Position numbers and translations under genes: made by a program. The notes beneath the pieces are model-generated. The model was not told where the DNA came from and made no database searches. It saw only the letters and a program-made list of their open reading frames with translations. From Gulosibacter sp. 10 (GTDB lineage: Bacteria; Actinomycetota; Actinomycetes; Actinomycetales; Microbacteriaceae): DNA of 64,000 nt. Below, piece by piece: positions 25,375-36,963 of the stretch. Each line of letters opens with the position of its first letter. The stretch's first letter is position 1. The DNA lies in assembly GCF_900163695.1 (NCBI RefSeq), contig NZ_FUIC01000030.1, forward strand, positions 1 through 64,000. Reading direction: 5' to 3'.

Positions 25375-27000
25375 TCAGGACTCGACCCAGGTGTTGAGGA
25401 AGGTGAGCCGCGAGGTGCCGTCGAGCTGGAGGTCGTGCACCTCATCGCTCACGGCGATGCGCGAGATCAGCGTGTAGAGGGGGAAGCGGTAGCCGTCCTC
25501 GATGATCGTGGTCTGCACGTCGGCGAGGGTCTGCTGGCGCTCCTCCGGGTCTTGCTGGCCGACCTGCGCGTCGAGCGCCTCGGCGATCTCGGGGAGGTCG
25601 GGGTTCTGCTCGGGGTCGAGACCCGCCTCCGCCCACACGGGCAGGAAGGCGGCCAAGTCCTGGCGCAGGCGGTCGGGCTCGTTGCGGGAGACGTTGCCGT
25701 ACTGCAGATCGGACTGGTCCTCGCGCGCCGTCGCCTCCGAGACGCTCACCTGCACGACCTGCAACTCGATGCCCACCTCGGCGAGCTGCTCCTGCACCGC
25801 GATGAGCGGGTCGGAGGCCTGCCAGAAGATCACCTCGAAGCTCAGGCGCTCGCCGTCGCGCTCGCGGATGCCGTCGGCGCCGACCTCCCAGCCGGCCTCC
25901 TCGAGGATCTCCTTCGCCCCCTCCGGGTCGTGCTCGAGGGCGCCGCTCAGGTCGGTGTAGAGCGGCGTGGTCTCCGCGAGCAGGCTCGTCGCGGGGATGG
26001 CCTCGTCGCCGTAGGTGATCTTCGAGACCTCCTCGCGGTCGATGGCCTTCTGGAAGGCCTCGCGCACGGCGAGCTCCTGCAGCGGCGTGTCCTTGTCGAG
26101 CTTCGGCGTGAGCGAGAACACCGTGCCGGGGTTCGTGCGCTCGATGACGTGGAAGCCGGGGGTCTGCTCGAAGGAGTCGAGCTCGGGGGTCGTGAGGAAG
26201 GTCGCGGCCTGGACCTCGCCGGAGGTGAGGCTGCCCGAGCGGACGCTGATCTCCTCGATCTGGGTGAAGGTGATCCGGTCGAGATATGCGGGGCCCTGGT
26301 TCGAGTCGACCTCGGTGTTGAGGTTGTACTCGGGCACCTTCACGAGCACCGCCTCCTGCTCGGGGGTGTAGCTCTCGAGCTCGAAGGGGCCGGAGCCGAC
26401 GTACTCGCCGTTGCGCCGGTCCTCGATCGGCAGCTTCGTGGATTCCTCGGAGATGAGGCCGAGGGTTGTCGTGCTCGTCGCCTCGAGGAACTGGAGGTTG
26501 GGTCCGGGGAAGGCGACGGTCACGACGTGCTCGGAGTCGACGGTGGTGGTGGCGCCCTCGAGCAGCTGGGAGGCGGCGGCCGCCTGGGCGCCGAGCTCGA
26601 GCAGGGCGTCGAAGTTCGCCTTCACCGCCTGGGCGTCGATGGGCGTGCCGTCATGGAATTCGGCGTCCTCGCGGAGGGTGAACGTGAACTCCGAGGAGTC
26701 CTCGCTGATCTCCCACGACTCCGCGACCCACGGCAGGACGGTGCCGGGGTTCTCGGGGTCGGAGACGGTGAGGGAGGCGACGAGCTGGCGCTGGATGGCG
26801 ACGTCGTCGTTGTTGCCGCCCTGCTGGGGGTCGAGGTGGTTGAAGCCCTGCAGGCCGATGACGAGTTCGCCGCCCTCCTGCGGCTCGGTGGCCTGGGCGG
26901 AGTCCTCGGCGGCGCTGCAGCCGCTGAGGAGCAGGGCGCCGAGGGCGAGTGCAGCGGCGATCGAGGTTCGTGCGCGTCGCGCGCGCGGGATGAGGTTCAC
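25375..27000 (-). CDS. ABC transporter substrate-binding lipoprotein (SBP family 5)
   Basis: A 541-residue extracytoplasmic receptor. The signal peptide has a basic start (NLIPRARRARTS) and the lipobox LLSGC, with Cys28 as the lipidated residue. The mature protein has family 5 (peptide/nickel/oligopeptide) features: ELVIGLQGFNHLDPQQGG at its start, the PWVAESWEISEDSSEFTFTL segment and LREDAEFHDGTPIDAQAVKA. Family 5 receptors bind peptides, but also nickel chelates, opines and other small organics. Because the operon encodes four flavin monooxygenases, a small heteroatom-containing organic compound is a better guess than a peptide. Confidence 0.93.
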   Translation of the reverse strand: MNLIPRARRARTSIAAALALGALLLSGCSAAEDSAQATEPQEGGELVIGLQGFNHLDPQQGGNNDDVAIQRQLVASLTVSDPENPGTVLPWVAESWEISEDSSEFTFTLREDAEFHDGTPIDAQAVKANFDALLELGAQAAAASQLLEGATTTVDSEHVVTVAFPGPNLQFLEATSTTTLGLISEESTKLPIEDRRNGEYVGSGPFELESYTPEQEAVLVKVPEYNLNTEVDSNQGPAYLDRITFTQIEEISVRSGSLTSGEVQAATFLTTPELDSFEQTPGFHVIERTNPGTVFSLTPKLDKDTPLQELAVREAFQKAIDREEVSKITYGDEAIPATSLLAETTPLYTDLSGALEHDPEGAKEILEEAGWEVGADGIRERDGERLSFEVIFWQASDPLIAVQEQLAEVGIELQVVQVSVSEATAREDQSDLQYGNVSRNEPDRLRQDLAAFLPVWAEAGLDPEQNPDLPEIAEALDAQVGQQDPEERQQTLADVQTTIIEDGYRFPLYTLISRIAVSDEVHDLQLDGTSRLTFLNTWVES

Positions 27001-27057
27001 GGGATGTCTGCTTTCGGGGTCGCGGATGGGATGGGACGGATGCCGGGTGGGTGCGTG

Positions 27058-28434
27058 TCAGGCGGCGACGCGGCGACCCAGCGGGGCGCGCAGGCCGAGG
27101 TGCTCGCGGAGGGTGTTGCCCTCGTACTCGGCGGGGTAGGCGCCGCGCTCCTGGAGCTCGGGGACGAGCCGGTCGACGATGTCGTCGAGTCCGCCGGGCA
27201 CATGGCGGAGGCCGAGGTTGAGGCCGTCGAACGCGCCGCTGCGCACGGCGTGCACGAGCCGGTCGGCGATGCCGCTCGGGGTGCCGACGAAGGAGCGGTG
27301 ATCGTTGAGGTGGCGGACGAGCTCGCGCACGGAGGAGAAGCCGCGCTCGCGGCTGAGCGAGCGCCAGCCGTCCACCACCTCCTTGGGGCTCCGGTAGTGC
27401 CCGACGGTGCCCCGCTCCACCGAGATCTCCTCGGCCTCGGGGTCGAACCCGGGCAGCGGCCCATCGGGGTCGAGGCCGGGCAGCGCCTGCCCGTAGGTGT
27501 GCTCGACGAACTGGACGACGTGGCCGTCGGTCCAGGCCGTCTCCTGGCCGTGCCGGAAGCGCTCCTCCGCCTCCTCGGGGGTGTCGCCCAGCACGATCGA
27601 TCCGCCCGGGAGGATCTTCACGTCGTCCTCGGGCCGGCCGTGCGCGACGAGCCGCCTGCGGATGTCCGCGGCGAACTCGAGCGCGGCGCCGAGCTCCGAA
27701 TGCCTGGAGAAGATGACATCGGCCTGGCGGACGGCGAGGTCCCGGCCGCCGGCGGAGTCGCCGGCCTGGAACAGCACGGGGTGCCCCTGCGGGCTCGACG
27801 GCACGGTGTGCCGGGCGCGCACGCCCTCGAACTCGCCCGCCGGGGTCACGGGCGAGACCTGCGGGGCCCACTGCGCCGCGCGCCGATCGCCGCTCGGCTC
27901 GATGTCGGCCCAGGAGTTCCACAGCGCCCGGACGAGCTCGACGTTCGCCTCGGCGTGCGCGTAGCGGTGCGGCACGTCCACGTAGCCGCCGCGGCGGAAG
28001 TTTTCGCCGGTCCAGGAGTTCACGGTGGTGACGATGTTCCACGCGGCGCGCCCGCGCGAGAGCACGTCGAGCGAGGCGAGGCGGCGGGCGAGCGCGTACG
28101 GCTCGTGGTAGGTGGCGTTCTGCGTCGCGACGAGGCCGATCCGCGAGGTGATGGCCGCGAGCGCCGCGAGGTGGGTCTGGGAGTCGGGGCGCCCGGCGAC
28201 GTTGAGCTCGATCACCTCGCCGAGGTGCTCGCGCAGGCGGAGCCCCTCGCCGAAGAAGAACGCGTCGAACAGGCCGCGCTCCGCGGTGCGGATGGTGCGG
28301 CGGAACGCCTCGAACTCGATCTGGTCGAGCGCGTCGGGGGACTGCCAGTCCACGCCCTCGCCCACGCCGGCGTAGAAGACGCCGAAGTGGACCCGGGCAT
28401 CGGGACGGGGGAGGTCGGTGGTGGTCGCGGTCAT
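27058..28434 (-). CDS. NtaA/SnaA/DszA-type FMN-dependent monooxygenase
   Basis: A 458-residue luciferase-superfamily enzyme of the nitrilotriacetate/EDTA/DBT-sulfone branch. It shows YHEPYALARRLASLDVLSRG, RAAWNIVTTVNSWTGENFRR, HPVLFQAGDSAGGRDLA and the C-terminal EYEGNTLREHLGL, all typical. It needs FMNH2 from a separate reductase; none is in this operon. The ATG at 28434 overlaps the stop of the preceding monooxygenase gene (ATGA). Clustering with a peptide-type importer parallels EDTA- and organosulfur-utilising operons known elsewhere, but the actual substrate is not determinable here. Confidence 0.88.
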   Translation of the reverse strand: MTATTTDLPRPDARVHFGVFYAGVGEGVDWQSPDALDQIEFEAFRRTIRTAERGLFDAFFFGEGLRLREHLGEVIELNVAGRPDSQTHLAALAAITSRIGLVATQNATYHEPYALARRLASLDVLSRGRAAWNIVTTVNSWTGENFRRGGYVDVPHRYAHAEANVELVRALWNSWADIEPSGDRRAAQWAPQVSPVTPAGEFEGVRARHTVPSSPQGHPVLFQAGDSAGGRDLAVRQADVIFSRHSELGAALEFAADIRRRLVAHGRPEDDVKILPGGSIVLGDTPEEAEERFRHGQETAWTDGHVVQFVEHTYGQALPGLDPDGPLPGFDPEAEEISVERGTVGHYRSPKEVVDGWRSLSRERGFSSVRELVRHLNDHRSFVGTPSGIADRLVHAVRSGAFDGLNLGLRHVPGGLDDIVDRLVPELQERGAYPAEYEGNTLREHLGLRAPLGRRVAA

Positions 28435-29588
28435 CGTGCACCTGCCTTGCTGGTCGTGTGAGCGGTTGCGAATCGGGATTCGGGGCGGGGGAGGCGGAGG
28501 GTCTCGCGGAGCGTCGAGCCGAAGACCGGCGCGTCCGCGATGCCGCGGGACCGCAGCGCGGGGAGCACGGCTCGGCCGAGCTCCTCGGCGTCCGTGTCGA
28601 CGACGGCCGGGAAGAGGCGCACGCCGTCGACGACGCCGCGGAGGGAGTCGAGCAGGTTCGCGAGTTCCTCCGGATGGCCGAGGAAGCGCAGGGGAGCGCG
28701 GTCCGATCGCGGGGCCGCGCCTTCCGCCTCCCAGGCGGGCAGGCCGTCGGCGCGGGCCAGCTCGTCGAGCTCGCGCACGCGGTCCCGAGCGCTGCGCCCC
28801 CTCGCGTCGAGGGCGACCTCGATCTCGGCGATGACGCGGGGGATGCCGCCGGTGCGGAGCTCGGCCGCGCTGCGCTCGAGGGCGGCCCGGTCGGGGGCGC
28901 CGATCACCGCGACGTCGATGAGGTCGTGCGGCGCCTCGTCCGGCCGGGCGAAGATCGGGGGTCGGCCCTGCGGCGGCCGCGGGGTGATGGCCGGGCCGCG
29001 CACGGTGAAGGACCGGCCCTCGAAGCGGATCGGGTGCACCTTGGCGCCGTCGAGGTAGCGGCCGCTGTCGGCGTCGCGGATCGCGGCGCCGTCCTCCCAC
29101 GAGTCCCAGAGCAGGGAGGCGGCACGGACGACGTCCTCGGTCTCCTCGTGCCGGGCGAATGCGTCCGGGACGGCATCGCGGCCGTAGACGGCGCTCGACT
29201 CGGCGTCGGCTTCGGCGGCGACGAGCCAGCCGCCGCGGCCGAGGGAGGCGTGGTCGAGGCTCGAGATCTGGGCGGAGAGGTGGAAGGGCTCGTTCCAGGG
29301 GGCGTTCACGACGGGGACGAGGCCGATGGTCGAGGTGATGGGCGCGGCGAAGGCGGCGCGCAGGACCGCGTCGAGGCGGGCGGTGATCCCGGGGCTCGCG
29401 GCGGGAGGCAGCACGGAATCGGCGATCGTGACGGCGTGGAAGCCGTCGCGCTCCGCCCGATGGACGAGCTCGGCGGTCCTGTCGGGCGAGAGGAGGTCGG
29501 CGGGCGGATGGTCGGCGGCGCGCCAGGCGGCGGGGTGCGCGCCATCGCCGTCGATCTCGAGTGCGAGGAAGAGCGGGGTGCGGGGCAT
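28431..29588 (-). CDS. LLM-class flavin-dependent oxidoreductase
   Basis: A 385-residue luciferase-like protein, divergent from its neighbours. Features include FHAVTIADSVLPP near residue 50, SAQISSLDHASLGRGGWLVA, a DAVPDAFARHEETEDVVRAA helix and LLWDSWEDGAAIRD. It lacks the longer insertion seen in the NtaA-type enzyme next to it. The C-terminus ends with FGSTLRETLRLPRPESRFA, similar to the C-terminal signature of the adjacent NtaA-type protein. That suggests the two derive from one family and may act together. Its stop overlaps the start of the next gene (ATGA), giving 1:1 translational coupling. Confidence 0.85.
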   Translation of the reverse strand: MPRTPLFLALEIDGDGAHPAAWRAADHPPADLLSPDRTAELVHRAERDGFHAVTIADSVLPPAASPGITARLDAVLRAAFAAPITSTIGLVPVVNAPWNEPFHLSAQISSLDHASLGRGGWLVAAEADAESSAVYGRDAVPDAFARHEETEDVVRAASLLWDSWEDGAAIRDADSGRYLDGAKVHPIRFEGRSFTVRGPAITPRPPQGRPPIFARPDEAPHDLIDVAVIGAPDRAALERSAAELRTGGIPRVIAEIEVALDARGRSARDRVRELDELARADGLPAWEAEGAAPRSDRAPLRFLGHPEELANLLDSLRGVVDGVRLFPAVVDTDAEELGRAVLPALRSRGIADAPVFGSTLRETLRLPRPESRFATAHTTSKAGAR

Positions 29589-29638
29589 GTCGGAACTCCT
29601 GCGGGATGGATGGGATAGGGGAGCGGTATCGGATCGGG

Positions 29639-32321
<2,683 letters not shown>

Positions 32322-32340
32322 CGCCGGGACGCGACGCGCG

Positions 32341-32763
32341 ATGGCGAGAAGGCGGCGAGGATTCGAGCACCGGCCCACGGGAGGGTCGCTGCTCATCCTC
32401 GCCGCGCTCGTCGCCGCGGTGGCGATGCTGAGCCCGACCGTGCAGCAGCTCATCGAGCAGCGGCAGCACATCGCGACGCTCGAGGAGGACATCGCCACCA
32501 CCACCGAGGAGCTCGAAGCGCTCCAGCAGGAGCAGGACCGCTGGCAGGATCCGGCGTACATCAAGGCCCAGGCCCGCGGGCGGCTCCTGTTCGTCGAACC
32601 GGGCGACACGACCTACGTCGTCCACGGCGACGCCCCCGCGGCGCCGCCGGAACCCGTCGACGTGTCCGTCGACGTCCACGAGACCAGGACGGATCCGGGC
32701 GAGCTCTACCTGGACTCGCTCATCCGCGCAGCCACCGCCGACGCCCCCGAGGAGACCCCGTGA
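32341..32763 (+). CDS. FtsB/DivIC-type septum formation initiator
   Basis: A 140-residue bitopic divisome protein. A basic N-terminus (ARRRRGFEHR) precedes one membrane helix at about residues 15-33. A coiled coil of heptads at about 36-66 (IEQRQHIATLEEDIATTTEE) follows, then the family motif DPAYIKAQARGRLLFVEPGD. In actinobacteria the FtsB orthologue lies between eno and a DUF501 gene, exactly as here. The Pro/Val/Asp-rich C-terminal tail is variable. Its stop overlaps the GTG of the next gene. Confidence 0.9.
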   Translation: MARRRRGFEHRPTGGSLLILAALVAAVAMLSPTVQQLIEQRQHIATLEEDIATTTEELEALQQEQDRWQDPAYIKAQARGRLLFVEPGDTTYVVHGDAPAAPPEPVDVSVDVHETRTDPGELYLDSLIRAATADAPEETP

Positions 32764-33296
32764 CCGAATTCCCGCCCGCAAGCGAACGCGATATCGCGGT
32801 GGTCACGGCGCAGCTCGGCCGGCCCGCACGCGGCGTGATCGGCGTCGGCGCCCGCTGCGCATGCGGCAACCCCGTCGTGGTCGTGACCGCGCCCAGGCTC
32901 GAGGACGGCACGCCCTTCCCGACGCTCTTCTACCTGACGCATCCCGAGGCCACGGCGGAGATGTCGCGGCTCGAGGGCGCGCACCTCATGGTGGACATGC
33001 AGGAGGCGCTGCGGGAGGACGAGCGGCTGCGGGCGGGATACCTGCGGGCCCACGAGCAGTATCTCGCGGCGCGCGAATCGGTCGAGCATGTCGAGGAGAT
33101 CGCGCATGTCACGGCCGGGGGAATGCCGACGAGGGTAAAGTGCTTGCATGCCCTCGCCGGCCACGCCCTCGCGGCGGGCGAAGGCGTCAACCCCATCGGC
33201 GATTGGGCGCTCCGGGAATCCGCATGGAGCCCCGACGTGTGCCAGTGCACCGAGCCCGGCGAGAAATTGTCCGTACAAAACGGCGCCGGGGCTTAA
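32760..33296 (+). CDS. DUF501 domain-containing protein
   Basis: A 178-residue protein of the actinobacterial DUF501 family, function unknown. It shows QLGRPARGVIGVGARCACGN, the TPFPTLFYLTHPEATAEMSR segment, the GGMPTRVKCLHALAGHALA motif and a C-terminal cysteine pair (CQC). The Cys and His residues (CACG, CLH, H, CQC) could bind a metal. The GTG start overlaps the ftsB stop (GTGA), so the two are coupled. The partnership with ftsB is widely conserved but its meaning is not established. Confidence 0.9.
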   Translation: MTEFPPASERDIAVVTAQLGRPARGVIGVGARCACGNPVVVVTAPRLEDGTPFPTLFYLTHPEATAEMSRLEGAHLMVDMQEALREDERLRAGYLRAHEQYLAARESVEHVEEIAHVTAGGMPTRVKCLHALAGHALAAGEGVNPIGDWALRESAWSPDVCQCTEPGEKLSVQNGAGA

Positions 33297-33365
33297 CTGC
33301 GCGCCGATGACGACTAAGCTTGATTCGATCTCGTACTGAGAAATACCACAGTGAGGAGTGGACGC

Positions 33366-34724
33366 GTGACCAAGATTTTGATTGTCGGCGGTGGCTATGC
33401 AGGCTTCGCCGCCGCTCGGCATCTCGAGAAGCAGCTCAACCCAGGAGAGGCGCAGGTCACGCTCGTTGACCCGCTGCCGTACATGACCTACCAGCCCTTC
33501 CTGCCGGAGGTCATCGGGGGCTCGATCGAGGCGCGCCACGCCGTGGTCTCGCACCGTCGTCACCTCAAGCGCACGCGCGTCATCACCGCGGAGGTCGCGA
33601 AGATCGACCACGCGTCGAAGACCGCCACGATCAAGCCCGAGGACGCCGACGAGTACACCCTCGGCTACGACATCGTGGTCGTGACGGCCGGCGCCGTGAG
33701 CCGCACCTTCCCGATCCCGGGCGTCGCGGACAACGCGATCGGCGTGAAGCGCATCGAAGAGGCCGTCTGGGTCCGCAACAAGATCATCGACAACTTCAAC
33801 CGCGCGTCGACTATGGCCCCCGGCCCCGAGCGCAGCCGGCTCCTCACCTTCGTGGTCGTCGGCGGCGGCTTCGCGGGCATCGAGGCGTTCGCCGAGATGC
33901 GCTCGCTCGCCACCGCGCTGCTCGCGGACTACCCCTCGCTGCAGTTCGACGACGTGCAGTTCCACCTCATCGAGGCCATGGGCCGGATCATGCCCGAGGT
34001 CTCCGAGGAGACCGCCCTCTGGGTGATCAAGAACCTCGCCGAGCGCGGTGCCACGGTGCACCTCAACACCCAGTGCAGCTCGGCCGTGGACGGCGTCATC
34101 GAGACCTCGAACGGCGACAAGTTCCCCACCGACGTGCTCGTGTGGACCGCCGGCCAGATGGCGAACCCGCTCGCGAAGGGCTTCACCGACCTGCCCGTCA
34201 ACGAGCGCGGCAACATCCGCGTGCGCGCCGACCTCCGCGTGGAGGGCGACGACGGCGTGGTCAAGGACGCCTGGTCGGCCGGCGACGTGGCGGCGGTGCC
34301 CGACCTCTCGGGCGGCGGCGTCGCGGGCTTCTGCGTGCCGAACGCCCAGCACGCGGTGCGCCAGGCGGCGGTGCTCGCCGACAACATCGTCGCGACGCTC
34401 CGCGGCGACGCGCCCACCGACTACTACCACGAGAACATCGGCGCGGTCGCGGGCCTCGGCGTCGGCGTCGGCGCGTTCCAGTCGGGCAAGACGGGCATCA
34501 CCGGCTTCCCTGCCTGGGCGATGCACCGCGGCTACCACGGCGTCGCGATCCCCACCTACGAGCGCAAGATCCGCGTGTTCGGCGACTGGCTCGGCCAGAT
34601 CGTGCTCGGCCGCGACTTCGTGTCGCTGCAGGACGGCGACAAGCCGAAGGCCTTCTTCGAGCGCTACGCCGCTCGCCCGAAGTCCGCGGCGGGCGACAAG
34701 AAGCCCGCAGCCGCCAAGAAGTAG
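33366..34724 (+). CDS. ndh: Type II NADH dehydrogenase (NDH-2)
   Basis: A single-subunit, non-proton-pumping NADH:menaquinone oxidoreductase of 452 residues bound to the inner membrane face. The FAD motif is LIVGGGYAGFAAARHLEKQL near residue 4. The second, NADH-binding motif is FVVVGGGFAGIEAFAEMRSL near 157. The quinone-side region AGQMANPLAKGFTDLPV and WSAGDVAAVPDLS are typical of actinobacterial NDH-2. The C-terminus is Lys/Ala-rich. The GTG at 33366 was chosen because GAGGAG lies seven bases upstream. It is followed by the tRNA gene, so the operon ends here. Confidence 0.93.
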   Translation: MTKILIVGGGYAGFAAARHLEKQLNPGEAQVTLVDPLPYMTYQPFLPEVIGGSIEARHAVVSHRRHLKRTRVITAEVAKIDHASKTATIKPEDADEYTLGYDIVVVTAGAVSRTFPIPGVADNAIGVKRIEEAVWVRNKIIDNFNRASTMAPGPERSRLLTFVVVGGGFAGIEAFAEMRSLATALLADYPSLQFDDVQFHLIEAMGRIMPEVSEETALWVIKNLAERGATVHLNTQCSSAVDGVIETSNGDKFPTDVLVWTAGQMANPLAKGFTDLPVNERGNIRVRADLRVEGDDGVVKDAWSAGDVAAVPDLSGGGVAGFCVPNAQHAVRQAAVLADNIVATLRGDAPTDYYHENIGAVAGLGVGVGAFQSGKTGITGFPAWAMHRGYHGVAIPTYERKIRVFGDWLGQIVLGRDFVSLQDGDKPKAFFERYAARPKSAAGDKKPAAAKK

Positions 34725-34825
34725 CAGCGAGCAGCAGCGCGCCGCTGCCGTATCCTGTTCGGATGCGGCAGCGGCGCGTTTTCGCTGCGAGCGGCGCACT
34801 CCCGCGCGAGGCGAGGAGCGCGCAC

Positions 34826-34899
34826 CCCTCCATGGCCCAATTGGCAGAGGCGAACGACTTAAAATCGTTGAGTTCTCGGTTCGAGTCCGAGTGGGGGGA
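34826..34899 (+). tRNA. tRNA-Leu(UAA) with an atypically short variable arm
   Basis: The cloverleaf folds fully. The acceptor pairs CCCTCCA with TGGGGGG (one T-G wobble). The D-arm pairs GCC with GGC and contains TTGGCAGAGG. The anticodon stem pairs AACGA with TCGTT around loop CTTAAAA, giving anticodon TAA. The T-arm pairs CTCGG with CCGAG around TTCGAGT. Discriminator A is at 34899 and CCA is not encoded (CCG follows). A leucine tRNA should have a long class II variable arm and a G1-C72 pair. This one has five variable bases (GAGTT) and C1-G72. It is a real tRNA-shaped gene, but its charging identity is uncertain. Confidence 0.75.
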
Positions 34900-34920
34900 C
34901 CGGAAGGCGGGCCGGCAGGG

Positions 34921-35619
34921 TCAGCGGTCGACGATGAGTCGGAATCGGTTCCGCTGGTATTCGAGCAGGCCCTCGCGCTGCATCCGCGTCAGCTCTCGCG
35001 AGACGGCGGTGCGATCGGCATGCAGGTATTCGGCCAGCTCGGCGCGCGAGAGCGGGATGGCGAACGCCGACCGGCCGGCCCGTTCCGCCTGCGAGCGGAG
35101 ATAGGCGAGGAGCCGGTCCCGCAGCGATCGCCGGGTCATGAGATCGAAGTGGTCGCGCAGGCGCAGCTGCTTCCGCAGCACCGTGACCAGGAAGTTGTCC
35201 ACCAGCCGAGGCCGCACCGCGCAGGCGGAGTGCCCCTCGACGAGCCGAGTGGCGTCCAGCAGCACGGCCGTGCAGGCGGACGCGGCCGAGACCTCGCGCG
35301 CCTGCGCGCCGGAGAGCTCTCCCCAGCCGTCGCCGAACAGATCGCCCGGCTCGACGACGTCGACGAGCACGCCCGTCCCGTCCTCGCGGCCCTGCCGGTC
35401 CAGGCCCACGCCGCTCAGCATCACCCCGATCATCTGCCTCCCCGGCACATGCGAGAGCACGAGATCGTGCCGCTCGAACTCGACCACCGAGGCCCGCAGG
35501 CAGTGCCGTACGCAGGCGAAATCCTCCTCGGTGATGCCCGCGAACAGCTCGCCCTCGCGCCAGCCCGGAGCCCGCGGCTCGGGCGCTTCGGTGCGGGCGT
35601 GCGGCAGTGTGACGGTCAT
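34921..35619 (-). CDS. Crp/Fnr family transcriptional regulator
   Basis: A 232-residue regulator. The N-terminal cupin-like effector domain covers about residues 20-140, and the C-terminal winged helix-turn-helix includes LSRAELAEYLHADRTAVSRE with LTRMQREGLLEYQRNRF. Four cysteines (36, 40, 116, 133) in the effector domain are compatible with a redox or metal-linked signal, though their spacing is not that of E. coli FNR. It diverges from a siderophore-uptake operon, with an iron box between the two starts, so control of, or by, iron status is likely. Confidence 0.85.
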   Translation of the reverse strand: MTVTLPHARTEAPEPRAPGWREGELFAGITEEDFACVRHCLRASVVEFERHDLVLSHVPGRQMIGVMLSGVGLDRQGREDGTGVLVDVVEPGDLFGDGWGELSGAQAREVSAASACTAVLLDATRLVEGHSACAVRPRLVDNFLVTVLRKQLRLRDHFDLMTRRSLRDRLLAYLRSQAERAGRSAFAIPLSRAELAEYLHADRTAVSRELTRMQREGLLEYQRNRFRLIVDR

Positions 35620-35687
35620 CGGGGTCCCTTCGTTGCCGTGGCAACCGCGCGGGTGCGATGCGCGTGCCAGACTCGCTCGAGAACAGC

Positions 35688-35703
35688 TTAGGCTACCCTA
35701 ACC
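35688..35703. promoter_or_regulatory. DtxR/IdeR-type iron box
   Basis: The sequence TTAGGCTACCCTAACC closely matches the DtxR/IdeR consensus, in which TTAGG and CCTAA are inverted around a short centre. In the 14-base core only the two bases at positions 6 and 9 break symmetry. It lies about 67 bases from both divergent starts (the Crp/Fnr gene and the flavoprotein gene), where an iron-loaded repressor would control both. The downstream ferric-siderophore transporter makes the assignment strong. Confidence 0.75.
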
Positions 35704-35754
35704 ACTTCGCGTGCGGAGCGCAGTGCGGACGGGGCGAGGAAAGGACCGCCGTAC

Positions 35755-36963
35755 GTGGCGATATCGGAGCAGCAGGACACGGCCTTCGCGGCGCGGACCG
35801 AGGGAGCGAAGACCCCGCCCCCGATCCCGGCGCTCGACGACATGCTGCGAGGCCTCGAGGCCCGGGCGGACCTGCTCCGGGAGGACGCGCGCCGCTCGGA
35901 CTCGACCGGCGGCATCGGTGCGGAGGCCGTCGCCACGCTCGACGCCCTGGGCTGCCATCGCATCACCGCGCCCCGGAGGGTCGGCGGCATGGCCGCCGGC
36001 GCGGCCGCAGTGGTGCGCGCCTCGCTCGCCCTGTCGCGGCTCCACCCCGCGGCGGCCTGGAACATGGTGGCCTCCTCCTCGCACATCGCGACGGCGCAGT
36101 GCCTGGATGTCGACCCCTGGGCCGGCCTCGCCGAGGGCGAGGACCTGCGCATGTGCGGCTCCTACGGCAGCGGCGACGCCAGAGTGCGCCGGGCGGGGGA
36201 CGAGTACGTGCTGACCGGCACCTGGACGATGGCCTCCGGCTCGCAGCACGCGCAGTGGGCCACCGTGGACGCGCAGGACGACGAGCGCGGACGCGTGGTG
36301 ATGATCCTCCCCGTCGAGCGGCTCGAGGTGCTGGACACCTGGCGATCGCTCGGTCTGCGCGGTACCGCGAGCAATACGCTGCGGGCGGAGGGGATCCGCG
36401 TTCCCGAGGGGGCGGTGATCGAATTCGAGCGGTGCATGGCGCGGCTCGACGCCGAGACGCGCTACCTGCGCCTGCCCAAGGTGCTGCCGACCAGCATGGG
36501 ATTCGCCGCCGTGGCGATCGGGGCCGGCACGGCGCTCGCGGAGGAGGTCGCGCGCCGGGGAGGGTTCTCGCCCCGCTCCTATCCGGCTGCCGCCGCCGGC
36601 CCGGACCCCGAGACCGTCTACGCCCAGCAGCTCGGGGAGGCGGGGACGGGGCTCGCGGCGGCGGAGGAACTGCTCGTCCGGCTCGCGGAGGGCCTCGACG
36701 CCGCGGCCGAGACGGAGCCCGGCATCGCGCCGGCGCTCCAGCTGCGCACGCGCTCCCTGCTCGGGCGGGTCGTGCGCGACACCGGCGAAGCCGTGGAGCG
36801 CCTCGCGGGGCTCGCGGGCACCGCGCTCACCCTCGAGGACACCGAGCTCGGCCGGCTCTGGCGGGATTGCCGCTCCGTGCTGAGCCACGGCGCGCTCACC
36901 CCCGCGACCGGATTCGGCATGGCGGGGCACCGGGCCCTGCACGCCGCAGCGGCGCAGGGCTGA
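35755..36963 (+). CDS. Acyl-CoA dehydrogenase/DszC-like flavoprotein
   Basis: A 402-residue protein with the acyl-CoA dehydrogenase fold. It is closest in look to the flavin-dependent monooxygenase subgroup (DszC, HsaA and related). Visible features are RITAPRRVGGMAAGAAAVVRA, the ALSRLHPAAAWNMVASS helix, a middle beta domain (YVLTGTWTMASGSQHAQWA) and a C-terminal helical bundle. The catalytic Glu of true acyl-CoA dehydrogenases is not identifiable. It is the first gene behind the iron box and precedes a cupin and a siderophore importer. A role in modifying or degrading an imported siderophore or other chelator is a reasonable guess, nothing more. GTG start; GAGGAAAGGA lies upstream at long spacing. 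Confidence 0.75.
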   Translation: MAISEQQDTAFAARTEGAKTPPPIPALDDMLRGLEARADLLREDARRSDSTGGIGAEAVATLDALGCHRITAPRRVGGMAAGAAAVVRASLALSRLHPAAAWNMVASSSHIATAQCLDVDPWAGLAEGEDLRMCGSYGSGDARVRRAGDEYVLTGTWTMASGSQHAQWATVDAQDDERGRVVMILPVERLEVLDTWRSLGLRGTASNTLRAEGIRVPEGAVIEFERCMARLDAETRYLRLPKVLPTSMGFAAVAIGAGTALAEEVARRGGFSPRSYPAAAAGPDPETVYAQQLGEAGTGLAAAEELLVRLAEGLDAAAETEPGIAPALQLRTRSLLGRVVRDTGEAVERLAGLAGTALTLEDTELGRLWRDCRSVLSHGALTPATGFGMAGHRALHAAAAQG

